A stretch of DNA of 64,000 bases from Candidatus Altimarinota bacterium (GTDB lineage: Bacteria; Patescibacteriota; Gracilibacteria; UBA4473), in NCBI GenBank assembly GCA_018608565.1, contig JABAZT010000013.1:11112-75111 (forward strand). Direction: 5' to 3'. Positions 8,443 through 16,965 of this stretch are shown piece by piece; the stretch's first letter is position 1, and each line of letters begins with the position of its first letter. Both the position numbers and the translations under genes were made by a program. Under the pieces are notes generated by a model. The model searched no databases, was not told where the DNA came from, and saw nothing but the letters and a program-made list of their open reading frames with translations.

Positions 8443-9651
8443 ATGAAATCCTTCAAGTTTATCCATTTATTCTGGCTTTTATTCAATAATAATCCAAAAC
8501 CTGATCTCACTAAGATTGAAAAAAAAGGGCTTCTCGCCGTAAAGATCGGACAGATGTATGCACTGCGGTCAGATTTTTTGGGGATTGAAAAGTGTAATCA
8601 CTTATCGTCCTTGTATGAAGCCACAGGGATAATTCCGACGCAAAATTTTGAAAAATTATTTGAAACTTATGCCTCTGATATTTTAAAAGCAGATTTGGAT
8701 TCCTATGATCCAAAACCAGTGGCCTCTGCCTCAATAGGACAGGTTCACAAAGGGAAGCTGAAGTCGGGAGAAGTAGTGGCAATAAAAATTATCAAAGATG
8801 ATTTTAAAGAAAAATTTCTGGCGGATGTAGCTTCGGTTCGGAGAATTCTTCGATTGATCGTATTCGTGTATCCAAAACTCAAACGAGTAGCAGATCCATT
8901 GGGAACACTAGAAACAATTGAGCGACTAACTGTGACCGAGTTGGATCTAGAAAATGAAATAAAAGGAATACAAAAGCTACAAAAAATTAGAGATGAAAAT
9001 AACACAAAGTTTCCATATCTATCTGACTTACGTTTTCCTCGAATCTATCCTAAATATACGAATCACAAGGTTTTTGTATCAGAGTTTATGGCGGGGCAAT
9101 CATTTCGTGCATTATTAGATGAAGGAGCATTGAGTTATGAGCAATTACTCAGGCTTTTTCGAATTCATGGATTTTATCTCTTTCTCAAGGGGGAATTTCA
9201 TGGGGATTTACATCCAGGGAATGTTTTTTTGGAGGGAGAAGCGATCGTCTTTCTCGACAATTCAAATATTGAGTTGGTTCCTCCTCGATTTGGACAGGGG
9301 ATTGTGAAGTTGCTCTTTCATCTTTCTGCAGCAGAGTGGAAGGATGGCGCAGCGACATTGCGTGAGATTTCTAAGGTTGAAATATCAGATAAAAAATACA
9401 AAAAGTATGAGGAGAAATTTCTAGCGCTTTATGAAGATTTTGACCAAAAGAAGGTTTCAGAAGTCTCCCTGACAAATAAGATGATGGAGACCGTAAAGCT
9501 TGCGATTAACTCTGGAATGGAGTTTGAGTCAGGAATGTTTAGTGTTATAAAAACCCTGATGTATCTCGATGGAATGGTGATCAAGTGTAACCCAAATGCG
9601 GTTCTACTCAAAGACGTCTCTCGGTTTAGAGATGACTTCAAAGCTTTATAG
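8443..9651 (+). CDS. AarF/ABC1/UbiB family kinase-like protein
   Basis: The family signatures are present: a KxGQ-type N-terminal motif (LLAVKIGQMYALRSD), the Ala-rich loop PVASASIGQVHKG, the lysine in VAIKI, and the catalytic region FHGDLHPGN followed by VFLDNS, where the family usually has a DFG-like Asp. UbiB-type proteins are atypical kinases or ATPases linked to quinone and lipid metabolism; no quinone genes are nearby. I prefer the ATG at 8443 to the TTG at 8434. At 402 residues it is shorter than typical UbiB and lacks the C-terminal membrane helices. Confidence 0.85.
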   Translation: MKSFKFIHLFWLLFNNNPKPDLTKIEKKGLLAVKIGQMYALRSDFLGIEKCNHLSSLYEATGIIPTQNFEKLFETYASDILKADLDSYDPKPVASASIGQVHKGKLKSGEVVAIKIIKDDFKEKFLADVASVRRILRLIVFVYPKLKRVADPLGTLETIERLTVTELDLENEIKGIQKLQKIRDENNTKFPYLSDLRFPRIYPKYTNHKVFVSEFMAGQSFRALLDEGALSYEQLLRLFRIHGFYLFLKGEFHGDLHPGNVFLEGEAIVFLDNSNIELVPPRFGQGIVKLLFHLSAAEWKDGAATLREISKVEISDKKYKKYEEKFLALYEDFDQKKVSEVSLTNKMMETVKLAINSGMEFESGMFSVIKTLMYLDGMVIKCNPNAVLLKDVSRFRDDFKAL

Positions 9652-9678
9652 TATTTATGGGTATCAAAAAGGGGATAG

Positions 9679-9876
9679 TTAAGATTTCTTCTTAGTTTCT
9701 CTTTTGATTTTATAATTATGTCGATGGTTTGTTTTTTCTATATCCCAGGCAAAAATTGCTTTCTTCTCTTGTAGATTATTTCCAAGCATTTCTACGGTTG
9801 AACTTTTTGTCAGGATTGGAAGAATGGCGATTATAACTGCCAAGCTAGAGAGTGTTTTTCTTTTGTTTTTTTTCAT
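9679..9876 (-). CDS. Small basic protein with N-terminal hydrophobic segment
   Basis: This is a possible 65-residue product (MKKNKRKTLSSLAVIIAILPIL) with a positively charged N-terminus, one hydrophobic stretch like a signal or anchor, and a Lys/Arg-rich C-terminus. The ATG at 9876 follows a purine-rich AAGAAG element. No homologue is recognised. The high Lys content comes partly from A-rich DNA, so it may be spurious. Confidence 0.4.
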   Translation of the reverse strand: MKKNKRKTLSSLAVIIAILPILTKSSTVEMLGNNLQEKKAIFAWDIEKTNHRHNYKIKRETKKKS

Positions 9877-9967
9877 TTTCACTTCTTATCATACATATTT
9901 TGCTCTAGTTTTAAAGTAGTACTTGTAGTTTGTTTTACCTTAACAATGAAAGCACTAGTATATATCT

Positions 9968-11335
9968 ATGAAAAAAAAATCAGTTTTCATATTTCGAAGA
10001 GATCTGCGGTGTGATGATAACATTGCAATGATAAAATCAATTGAGGTCTCTGATGAGGTGTTGCCAGTGTTTATTTTTGATCCAGTACAGATTGAAAAAA
10101 ATGAATATTTTGCGGCAAATGCTTTCAAATTTCTACTTGAAAGTCTGAAGGATTTGGATCAACAACTAAGGGGACGATTAAAAATATTTTATGGAAATCC
10201 GGTCGAAATTTTGTCTGAAATAAAAGAAGAATATGATTTTGATGCCGTGAGTTTTACTATTGATTATACGCCGTTTTCGCGAAAACGAGATAAGGCAATT
10301 GCAGACTGGTGTACGGGGCAGGGGGTAGATTGTCGGATGATAGAAGGGTTATTGCTCAACTCAGTCAATAAGACACTCAAGGCGGATGGAACCCCCTATA
10401 TGATCTACACGCCCTTTGCACGAAATGCCAAGCAGTTTTTGGTATCCCGACCGCAAAAGTTTGTTGATCAAAAGATTAGTTCAAAAGATTTTAGTTTTTC
10501 CGTAGAATTGAATGAAATTGAAGCAAAAGTTAAAACCACCTACGCTTTGTCTCCACCCTACAAGGGAGGAAGACAAGAGGCGTTGAGTCAGTTGGAAAAC
10601 TTTGTCGCTGATAGATTTGATGGTTATGGAAACACGCGAGATATTCCTCGGTTATCTTCCACGAGTGGATTGGCGCCGCATCTCAAGTTTGGGACTATCT
10701 CGCCTCGAGAGATCTATCATTCCCTCCCATCGACCGACAGCGTATTTGTAAATGAATTATATTGGCGTGACTTTTTTACCCAGATTGGGTGGTACTTTCC
10801 GCATGTGTTTGAGGGGGAGAAAAACTTTCGTCCTATGTATGACAAAATCCAGTGGGAAAATAATGAGCAAAAATTTGAAGCCTGGTGTGAAGGTAAGACG
10901 GGATATCCTATTGTCGATGCAGGAATGCGAGAGCTAAATACAACAGGATTCATGCATAATCGAGTTCGGATGATTACGGCCTCATTCCTCGTCAAGGATC
11001 TACACGTCGATTGGAAATGGGGAGAGCGATACTTCGCACAACACCTCGTCGACTACGATCCAGCCGTCAATAACGGAAACTGGCAGTGGGCCGCCTCTAC
11101 TGGCTGTGACGCACAGCCCTATTTCCGGATTTTCAATCCCTGGCGGCAGCTGGAGCGATTTGATCCTGAGTGTGAGTATATACAGCGATGGATTCCAGAG
11201 CTCAAAGATTCAAATGCAAAGGAGATTAGGAGTCTTGAAAAAGGCCAAGAAATTGAGGGGTATCCAGGATTGATAGTAGATCATAAGGTCGCTTCGGCTC
11301 GGACAAAAGAATTGTATCTGGAGGCGCGCGGCTGA
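9968..11335 (+). CDS. phr: Class I CPD photolyase / cryptochrome family
   Basis: This 455-residue protein has the N-terminal antenna-binding domain (FIFRRDLRCDDN) and the C-terminal FAD domain. Family blocks include LAPHLKFGTISPR, ELYWRDFF, MRELNTTGFMHNRVRM and VDYDPAVNNGNWQWAASTG. The protein repairs cyclobutane pyrimidine dimers using blue light and FADH-. The DYDPAxNxGNWQW block supports a true photolyase rather than a signalling cryptochrome. It stands alone, with an AT-rich upstream region. Confidence 0.95.
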   Translation: MKKKSVFIFRRDLRCDDNIAMIKSIEVSDEVLPVFIFDPVQIEKNEYFAANAFKFLLESLKDLDQQLRGRLKIFYGNPVEILSEIKEEYDFDAVSFTIDYTPFSRKRDKAIADWCTGQGVDCRMIEGLLLNSVNKTLKADGTPYMIYTPFARNAKQFLVSRPQKFVDQKISSKDFSFSVELNEIEAKVKTTYALSPPYKGGRQEALSQLENFVADRFDGYGNTRDIPRLSSTSGLAPHLKFGTISPREIYHSLPSTDSVFVNELYWRDFFTQIGWYFPHVFEGEKNFRPMYDKIQWENNEQKFEAWCEGKTGYPIVDAGMRELNTTGFMHNRVRMITASFLVKDLHVDWKWGERYFAQHLVDYDPAVNNGNWQWAASTGCDAQPYFRIFNPWRQLERFDPECEYIQRWIPELKDSNAKEIRSLEKGQEIEGYPGLIVDHKVASARTKELYLEARG

Positions 11336-11360
11336 TCTTTATTTTAGGTAGAATTTAGAG

Positions 11361-11366
11361 TATAAT
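11361..11366 (+). promoter_or_regulatory. Consensus -10 box six bases before a start codon
   Basis: TATAAT is a perfect -10 hexamer, six bases upstream of the ATG at 11373, so the transcript should start at or within a base or two of the start codon. The -35 is weak. Confidence 0.55.
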
Positions 11367-11372
11367 GATAAG

Positions 11373-12719
11373 ATGATTGATGATGAGCCAATAAATTCAC
11401 AGCAAGAGATATCAGGTCCTGATTTTACAGAGTTAGAGGTATCTAGAAGGGTCGTACAGCTTTCGGAAGAGAGTTTGTTTGATAGTGAGTTGGTTGTTAG
11501 TGTGGGGATAAAGGAGTTACTGTCTAGGGCTTTGCGTAAAAAGTTGTTTCAGATTCAGAAATTGGGTGTAATAGAGCTAAATAGGGACGGCCAAATTAGT
11601 GGGATTTATGAAGAATGTGATAGGGAAGAATTACAGGAGTTATTGTTCTATGGGGAGGATGTATTAGATCGAGCTATTGGTGAAGGGCTAGTGATTGGGG
11701 GAGAGCGAGTATTGAGTCGGAAATTAGCAGAGATTGAGCGAGATATTCAGGCGGATTCACTTCCAGATTCAGTCTCATTTCCACATGAAAAATGGATGGA
11801 GTACTGGAGAGCAGAATCAGGTTCCGATAACGCAATAGCTCGACTATTTTCAGAACCAAAAGGACGGAAGTATCACGATAGATCCTGGTTTCATAGTCTC
11901 TATCATTACTCCAAGAAAAATCAGCGTTGTAATCCATTGCAGTTGCATCGCTTGCAAGAGTTTATCGCTCAAAATACACAAGCAGCTCTGTTTCTTTGGG
12001 AGGAAGATCATGAGACTGTAGAGGAGCAAGAGAAACTTGGAAATGTTCATGACGCACATACTGCACAGCTAGAACGAATTGGGTGGAGGAATAAAAAGAA
12101 GGCGAAAAAAGAATTGGAAGAGAGACCAGATAAATTTCAATTAGTGCTCTATGTGAGAGAAGATCAGGATTCGATGCTTTTTCTTACATTACTTCATTTG
12201 GCAGTAGAGTGGGTGAAGCAAAAATATCCAGCGTTCGTAACAAATATAGTCGTCACTTCTTATAGTTATGGGCGGTATCCAGGACATGCAATGCAATCGC
12301 TATTTCTAGAGGAGAAGGTTGATTATCAGTGTCCAAGTGGTGATAGATTTGTTCAACTTCAGAGCCTGGGAGGATTCGTGGTTCCGTTTCAGGGGAATTC
12401 TGTTGAAAATAAAAAATATAGAGGAGTGGGAGTGGAAATAAATGATTTTAAGTATGATAAAAAATTTAATTGGAGAGAGAAGAAGACGCATGATCCAAGC
12501 TGTCTAGTTCAATTTCCTATTAGTAGTGATTGGCATGAATCTGGCCGTCCTAAGCTCGATAAGTCAGTGGATGTTGAGGCATTTTTGGCAAGAAATAAGG
12601 GGGCAGAGAATAGTGATCCAGATGGTTATTATGATCGAATAAGTCGTGTGTCTCAGTTGTTTTTAGAAATGTTAGAAGATGTCGAATTAGAGGTGCAGTC
12701 TTGGGTGGAGGAACTTTAA
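11373..12719 (+). CDS. Unknown 448-residue soluble protein
   Basis: I do not recognise this family. The acidic N-terminus (about 1-130) is helical. A central region has His/Trp-rich motifs (EKWMEYWRAES, DRSWFHSLYHYSKKNQRC). The C-terminal half has alternating strands (KFQLVLYVRED, NIVVTSYSYG, QLQSLGGFVVPFQGNSV), suggesting an alpha/beta domain. There is no signal peptide or membrane span. The gene starts immediately after a TATAAT box and its 3' end overlaps the convergent TrmB-type regulator by four bases. An enzymatic role cannot be assigned. Confidence 0.75.
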   Translation: MIDDEPINSQQEISGPDFTELEVSRRVVQLSEESLFDSELVVSVGIKELLSRALRKKLFQIQKLGVIELNRDGQISGIYEECDREELQELLFYGEDVLDRAIGEGLVIGGERVLSRKLAEIERDIQADSLPDSVSFPHEKWMEYWRAESGSDNAIARLFSEPKGRKYHDRSWFHSLYHYSKKNQRCNPLQLHRLQEFIAQNTQAALFLWEEDHETVEEQEKLGNVHDAHTAQLERIGWRNKKKAKKELEERPDKFQLVLYVREDQDSMLFLTLLHLAVEWVKQKYPAFVTNIVVTSYSYGRYPGHAMQSLFLEEKVDYQCPSGDRFVQLQSLGGFVVPFQGNSVENKKYRGVGVEINDFKYDKKFNWREKKTHDPSCLVQFPISSDWHESGRPKLDKSVDVEAFLARNKGAENSDPDGYYDRISRVSQLFLEMLEDVELEVQSWVEEL

Positions 12720-13501
12720 TCCCGCCCCTTCGCCACATCCCACATCATCTCAAACATAATCTCTCGGAAAAAATACGCGATATCCTCATTTTCAATAATC
12801 GTACAAGTAAGACGTTCTGCTGTGTAGGAGAGCAGAGAGATTTTATTATCCCAGGCAAAAATTCCAGATTTCCATTCGTGTTCCGCGGGGAGGTAGCGGA
12901 TATTCATTTTGTAGTGATCTTTCTTTTTCTCCGTCTTATCTGCAAACGGGCAGGGAGGAAAAATTAATCGCGTATGAATGCCTTTCTTGGATCGTTTTTC
13001 ATAGTATCCTTCTAGATATTCTGGATCTACGATCTCTGAGAGGAGGTGGACATAGCTTATGACTAGTATTTCTCCTTTGGTTTCTAGGGTCTCGTGCAGC
13101 ATGTTTCTAAATCCCTCTACATCTTCATAGAGTTTGACATTGGGACGTCCTAGTTCGCTTGATTCAAGTTTTTGGATCAGTGATTCAACATAGTTGATAT
13201 TTTTCTTTGCGACTTCAAGTTCGTGTTGTTGTTTGTGCCAAAGTTTGTGAAGGATATCTGATTTTTCTGCGACGAGGAGTCTTCGTTTGCCTTTTCGTGA
13301 TTCATAGCAAAATCCCTTTTCAATTAGCTGTTCTACGGCACTGTGGATAGTGACGCGGTTACTTCGGAGTGCCTTGGCGAGTTCCTGGACGGATGATGGA
13401 CCGAGTGAGAGGAGTTTGAGGTAGATCTGTGTTTCTCTTTCATTACAGCCAAATCTTCGAAACAAAGCGGTGATATGCGTCTGATCTGAAGGAGAAATCA
13501 T
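12716..13501 (-). CDS. TrmB-type HTH transcriptional regulator
   Basis: Starting at the ATG at 13501 gives 261 residues. The N-terminal winged helix-turn-helix (residues about 5-70; FGCNERETQIYLKLLSLGPSSVQELAKALRSNRVTIHSAVEQLIEKG) is typical of TrmB. A coiled-coil linker (HKQQHELEVAKKNINYVESLIQKLE) and a C-terminal effector-like domain follow. TrmB relatives often sense sugars; no ligand can be read here. The track start at 13771 adds 90 residues with no family counterpart. The sequence before the ATG contains a TGTAGAA/TTCTACA dyad that could be its operator. Confidence 0.85.
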   Translation of the reverse strand: MISPSDQTHITALFRRFGCNERETQIYLKLLSLGPSSVQELAKALRSNRVTIHSAVEQLIEKGFCYESRKGKRRLLVAEKSDILHKLWHKQQHELEVAKKNINYVESLIQKLESSELGRPNVKLYEDVEGFRNMLHETLETKGEILVISYVHLLSEIVDPEYLEGYYEKRSKKGIHTRLIFPPCPFADKTEKKKDHYKMNIRYLPAEHEWKSGIFAWDNKISLLSYTAERLTCTIIENEDIAYFFREIMFEMMWDVAKGRD

Positions 13502-13606
13502 GTCTGGAACAGATTTAAGGTTAAATATTGGAGGAATCAAATCCTGTACTCGCGAGACCAGCGTAGTGCCAAGCTTTTTCTCTAGGCTGAGTCTGATAAG
13601 TCTAAA

Positions 13607-13625
13607 TGTAGAATTATTTTCTACA
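13607..13625. promoter_or_regulatory. Inverted repeat TGTAGAA-N5-TTCTACA
   Basis: Perfect 7-base arms with a 5-base spacer, lying about 106 bases upstream of the TrmB-type regulator start. It is a possible operator. A second site with the same arms occurs at 62710-62734. Confidence 0.35.
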
Positions 13626-13848
13626 AATATTGTATCATTATTTTTTGTTTTATGGAAGAGGGTTTGTGAAATTTCATGCCTGGTTTTATTATCTTTTGGG
13701 TCGCATTGGTTTACAAGTTTAAGTGAGGCTGTATTATGGTTTTGTAGTAAAGGGAAGAGGGGCAGGCACATTTGTCTGTGCTTATTTCTGGAAATTCTAT
13801 TTTTTTAAGTTCCGCGTCGCGGCTTTATTTTTTGATGTCTTTTTTATC

Positions 13849-14835
13849 ATGGATTTTATATCTCAATTTCAGCAACTCCTCCTAGAAAAACCTCGATATG
13901 CACTCAAGCAAGTCATGTCGGAAAACTGTAGTTATGCTGACACGGCCCTTAAGTCTAAGAATGCCTATTATAGTTTTTGTACCTTTTACTGTGAAGATGT
14001 GTTGTATGCTCGTTACAGTCGTAAGTGTGTTGATTGCTGTGGGATTACGCTCTGTTCGGATTGTGAGCTTTGTATTGAGTGTGCTGACTGTGTGAGTTGT
14101 TATGATTGCGTTCATTGTGCCAACTGTAGTAATACCAATACTTGTTGGTATTGCACCGATTGTTATGGATGTAGTGATTGTTTTGGCTGTATTGGGCTCT
14201 ATCAGAAGCGCTATCACATTTATAACCAACCATATTCTAAATCTGACTATGAAAAAATTATCAATTCAGTGGATCTGAAAGATTTAAAAACACAGAAGGG
14301 GATCAAGCTGAAACTAGAAGAGTTATCCAAAAGAGCTCCCAGGCTTTCAATTCATCAGACACAGTGTGAAGATAGTATTGGAGAAAATCTCGCCAACTGT
14401 AAATCATGCTATCAGTGCTACGACACCTTTAATAGTGAGGACTGCATCTACAATATCGAAACCAATGGAAATAAAGACAGTGTTGATATTTCAGTCTGCT
14501 TCGAATGTGAGCAGTGTTACAGCTGTGTCCAATCTACGCTCAGTTATAACTGCAATTTTCTCTTTTACACAGATGTATCCAGTGATTCCGAATTTTGTGC
14601 ATTTTCACGTAATCTAAAAAACTGCTTCGGCTGTGTCTATCTCGAACACAAGCAATACCACATCCTCAATAAGCCATTCAGTAAAGAGGAGTATGAGATT
14701 AAGGTCGCCGAGATCAAGCAGCAGCTCATAGCTCAGAATCAATACTCCATAGACTGTTATTTTGTCTCGGATTACGAACGGTCTAGATTGGCCACGGAGA
14801 GTGATCCAGTGATCCAGTCTATGCTTCCTGATTGA
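13849..14835 (+). CDS. Cys-rich repeat protein (C-terminal part of CPR zinc-ribbon family)
   Basis: This 328-residue protein is packed with Cys-x2-Cys steps (CSDCELCIECADCVSCYDC, then CTDCYGCSDCFGC). Two repeated blocks end in GLYQKRYHIYNQPYSKSDY and YLEHKQYHILNKPFSKEEY. From family knowledge this is the main body of a Patescibacteria-type zinc-ribbon protein; it begins where the full-length family reads about FFEQFxxLLxxxPR. The usual N-terminal zinc module is missing and is encoded separately just downstream at 14882. The spacing suggests a metal-binding solenoid, which is inference. The ATG at 13849 is chosen because the track's 5' extension is hydrophobic and unlike the family. Function is unknown. 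Confidence 0.85.
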   Translation: MDFISQFQQLLLEKPRYALKQVMSENCSYADTALKSKNAYYSFCTFYCEDVLYARYSRKCVDCCGITLCSDCELCIECADCVSCYDCVHCANCSNTNTCWYCTDCYGCSDCFGCIGLYQKRYHIYNQPYSKSDYEKIINSVDLKDLKTQKGIKLKLEELSKRAPRLSIHQTQCEDSIGENLANCKSCYQCYDTFNSEDCIYNIETNGNKDSVDISVCFECEQCYSCVQSTLSYNCNFLFYTDVSSDSEFCAFSRNLKNCFGCVYLEHKQYHILNKPFSKEEYEIKVAEIKQQLIAQNQYSIDCYFVSDYERSRLATESDPVIQSMLPD

Positions 14836-14881
14836 TAATTAATTCTGATTTCTTTTCTCTGATATCTAATACTACTCATTC

Positions 14882-15145
14882 ATGTCCCATACCTGTACCG
14901 ATTCCAATTGTAAAAAATTCTTCGTCGTCATTCCTCAGGAGTTAAGGTTCTACGAGGAGAAAGGACTTCCGCTTCCAATGCTCTGTCCATCCTGTCGACA
15001 TGCACAACGGATGGCTCTTCGAAGTGAGCGTCAGCTCTATCGACGGAAATGTGATCTTACGGGAAAAGATATTCTTTCGGTCTATCCTCCAAAGGCTCCT
15101 TATAAAGTGTATTCTCCTGAGGTGTTTTGGGATAATGTGTGTTGA
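14882..15145 (+). CDS. Zinc-ribbon module (N-terminal part of the same CPR family)
   Basis: This 87-residue protein has CTDSNCKKFF and CPSCRHAQRM Cys pairs, then LRSERQLYRRKCDLTGKDILSVY and PYKVYSPEVFW. In the full-length family this module comes first and is followed by a short link and the Cys-rich body. Here it ends at FWDNVC-stop, about where the link should begin. It lies 46 bases downstream of the Cys-rich gene, so the module order is reversed relative to the one-piece protein. It could act with the upstream product or be a truncated paralogue. Confidence 0.8.
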   Translation: MSHTCTDSNCKKFFVVIPQELRFYEEKGLPLPMLCPSCRHAQRMALRSERQLYRRKCDLTGKDILSVYPPKAPYKVYSPEVFWDNVC

Positions 15146-15196
15146 TTTATCCGTTTTATTAGATATGAATAGTGTGATTTATTAAAATTGAAAACT

Positions 15197-15958
15197 ATGA
15201 AGTCAATGAGTGAGATTCGGGATGATCTGGCTAGGTACGGTGAATCTCACGGTATACAGGGACTTGAGGGGCGAATTCAGAGAGGGCTTGATCCAGTAGG
15301 GGTGCTTGCTGTATCAGTGACACGAGAAAAAATTCAGAAAATTGTAGATTTACTAGGTGCGAATATGAGTGATGTTGAGGAGCTTGCGAATGAGTTGCAT
15401 GTTGGAGGGATTTGGGAAAATGGAGGAAAACTTGAAGCAGGAGAAGATTTAGATGTGAAAGTTTGGATGATTTTGGTGGAGGCTTGTCTTGCAGGTAGAG
15501 AATCAGAGAGTGAATTGGGAGAGGGAGAGTTTTTGGATGATGTGGCAAGGATAGGAAAGAAATTGGATGAGGCAGTGGAAAATTCAGAGAAGTTTCTAGA
15601 AACGGCTCAGCAAAACTTGATACATTGCTCTGAGGAGAAGTTTGTAGTTGAGGACGGGGTTCCTTTTTCTCAAGTAGATGATGGATTCTTGGCGGCAGCT
15701 ATTAATGGGTATGAAGCTGCGGTGGTGGAAGATAGTAATAATTTACTTTTTGTTGGATCTAATGTGTTGGATTATTCAGTTTTGTGTGATGAATTTGGGC
15801 TTGTAAAAACTAGTATAGAGGACAGGGGGAGGGAAGTTGATTTTTATCTTAATGAGAATGGAGATGAATTGGTGAAAGTTCTTTCGCCTGGTTTCTGTAT
15901 TGTTTTTGAGCAAAGAAAAGACATTGCAACAAGAATTGCAAAAACTGGTATGCAGTAA
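15197..15958 (+). CDS. Unknown acidic soluble protein
   Basis: This protein of about 253 residues starts at the ATG at 15197 (MKSMSEIRDDLARYG); the track's TTG at 15188 is less likely. It is acidic and helical, with no signal peptide or membrane span. Visible stretches are VTREKIQKIVDLLGANMSDVEELANEL and a C-terminal strand-rich part (NNLLFVGSNVLDYSVL). I recognise no family. It follows the split zinc-ribbon pair on the same strand. Confidence 0.65.
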   Translation: MKSMSEIRDDLARYGESHGIQGLEGRIQRGLDPVGVLAVSVTREKIQKIVDLLGANMSDVEELANELHVGGIWENGGKLEAGEDLDVKVWMILVEACLAGRESESELGEGEFLDDVARIGKKLDEAVENSEKFLETAQQNLIHCSEEKFVVEDGVPFSQVDDGFLAAAINGYEAAVVEDSNNLLFVGSNVLDYSVLCDEFGLVKTSIEDRGREVDFYLNENGDELVKVLSPGFCIVFEQRKDIATRIAKTGMQ

Positions 15959-15993
15959 TTTTTTACTTCTGATAGTCGAGTGAATAGGGTAAT

Positions 15994-16467
15994 ATGTGGC
16001 AGATGAAACTCTTCCTCTCAATCCTCGTTCTCCTTGGTCTCGATCAATGGACCAAGTCTATTGCTCGAGAAAAATTCATAGAAACCTTTATGGTTATAGA
16101 TCCATGGTTTCGGTTTCGATTTGTAGAAAATGAGGGAGTAGCATTCTCCATGCCAGTGCCCCAGGGGGTGGTGATTGCGCTTACAATTTTAGTTTTAGTC
16201 TGTCTTATGTTTCTACTGGCTGGGTATCAGTGGGGGAGTTGGAAATATTTTCTGAAGCCTATACAGCTCTCCAGGTTGGAAAAAATAGTGATCGTTCTAA
16301 TTTTTGCGGGAGCTTTGGGGAATCTCATAGATCGGATTTGGCTTGGGAGAGTGACCGATTTTATATCGGTCGGAAATTTCGCCATCTTTAATCTGGCTGA
16401 TACTTGGATTAGTGTGGCGGTAGGGTTGTATATCTGTTCGGAGGTTTTTGGGAAAAAGAAAATTTAA
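15994..16467 (+). CDS. lspA: Lipoprotein signal peptidase (signal peptidase II)
   Basis: This 157-residue membrane protein has about four membrane helices. The catalytic Asp region is clear: GALGNLIDRIWLGRVTDFISV and AIFNLADTWI. The upstream block FRFVENEGVAFS matches the family NxGxAFS motif. It cleaves signal peptides from diacylglyceryl-modified prolipoproteins; likely substrates in this window are the FKBP lipoprotein at 40965 and the small lipoprotein at 41428. Its 3' end overlaps the convergent gene at 16464 by four bases. Confidence 0.95.
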   Translation: MWQMKLFLSILVLLGLDQWTKSIAREKFIETFMVIDPWFRFRFVENEGVAFSMPVPQGVVIALTILVLVCLMFLLAGYQWGSWKYFLKPIQLSRLEKIVIVLIFAGALGNLIDRIWLGRVTDFISVGNFAIFNLADTWISVAVGLYICSEVFGKKKI

Positions 16468-16820
16468 TCAGTCTCGGGGAGTCCTGTTCCTCCTTTTATT
16501 GATTTTCCTCCATCGGCGACATATCCATTGATAACGTTGAAGGCGTTTTGAAAGATTCTAGGTACGGCTTTTGTATGATCTTTGATTGTATCATCAAAAA
16601 TAGCTTCAGAATTTGCTTCTCCTGTTTTGAGGAGTGTGTCTAGGATCTTTGATTTGTAGTATGCATCCCAGTAATCGCTCGCCAGTTCTCTTATTTGTGG
16701 GTTTGGGCATCTTTCTTTTGCTGTTTCTAGTCTTGCTTGGTATTCAGTGAGCTTGGCGTCTAGCTGAGCTTTTCGTTGGTTATCATTGGGGCGGATGATG
16801 GTAGTTGGAGTTTCAGGCAT
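16464..16820 (-). CDS. Hypothetical helical protein
   Basis: This 118-residue protein is not recognised. It has a charged helical centre (NQRKAQLDAKLTEYQARLETAKERC) and a Gly-rich end (DGGKSIKGGTG). There is no signal peptide. The ATG at 16820 is the only good start. Its N-terminus (MPETPTTI) recalls that of the small gene at 20716 (MPEAEAI). Confidence 0.6.
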   Translation of the reverse strand: MPETPTTIIRPNDNQRKAQLDAKLTEYQARLETAKERCPNPQIRELASDYWDAYYKSKILDTLLKTGEANSEAIFDDTIKDHTKAVPRIFQNAFNVINGYVADGGKSIKGGTGLPETD

Positions 16821-16912
16821 TTTGAATGTGTTGTATTATTTATAGGACATATTAGCATATTTTTCAGGAAAGAACAATATCCTGAGTTGAGGGGTATGAA
16901 AAAAAGGGAGAC

Positions 16913-16938
16913 AAAAAAATAGCCCTTTTGAGGGCTAT
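16913..16938 (-). terminator. Rho-independent terminator of rpsT
   Basis: On the minus strand an ATAGCCCT / AGGGCTAT stem with a CAAA loop is followed by seven T. It lies about 30 bases beyond the rpsT stop. Confidence 0.85.
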
Positions 16939-16965
16939 CTATTTATTAGTTTTCTTGTTCAGTTG

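Noticed and set aside
13502-13771. 90-residue N-terminal extension of the TrmB-type ORF
   Set aside because: It precedes the normal HTH start, contains the TGTAGAA dyad and has no family counterpart.
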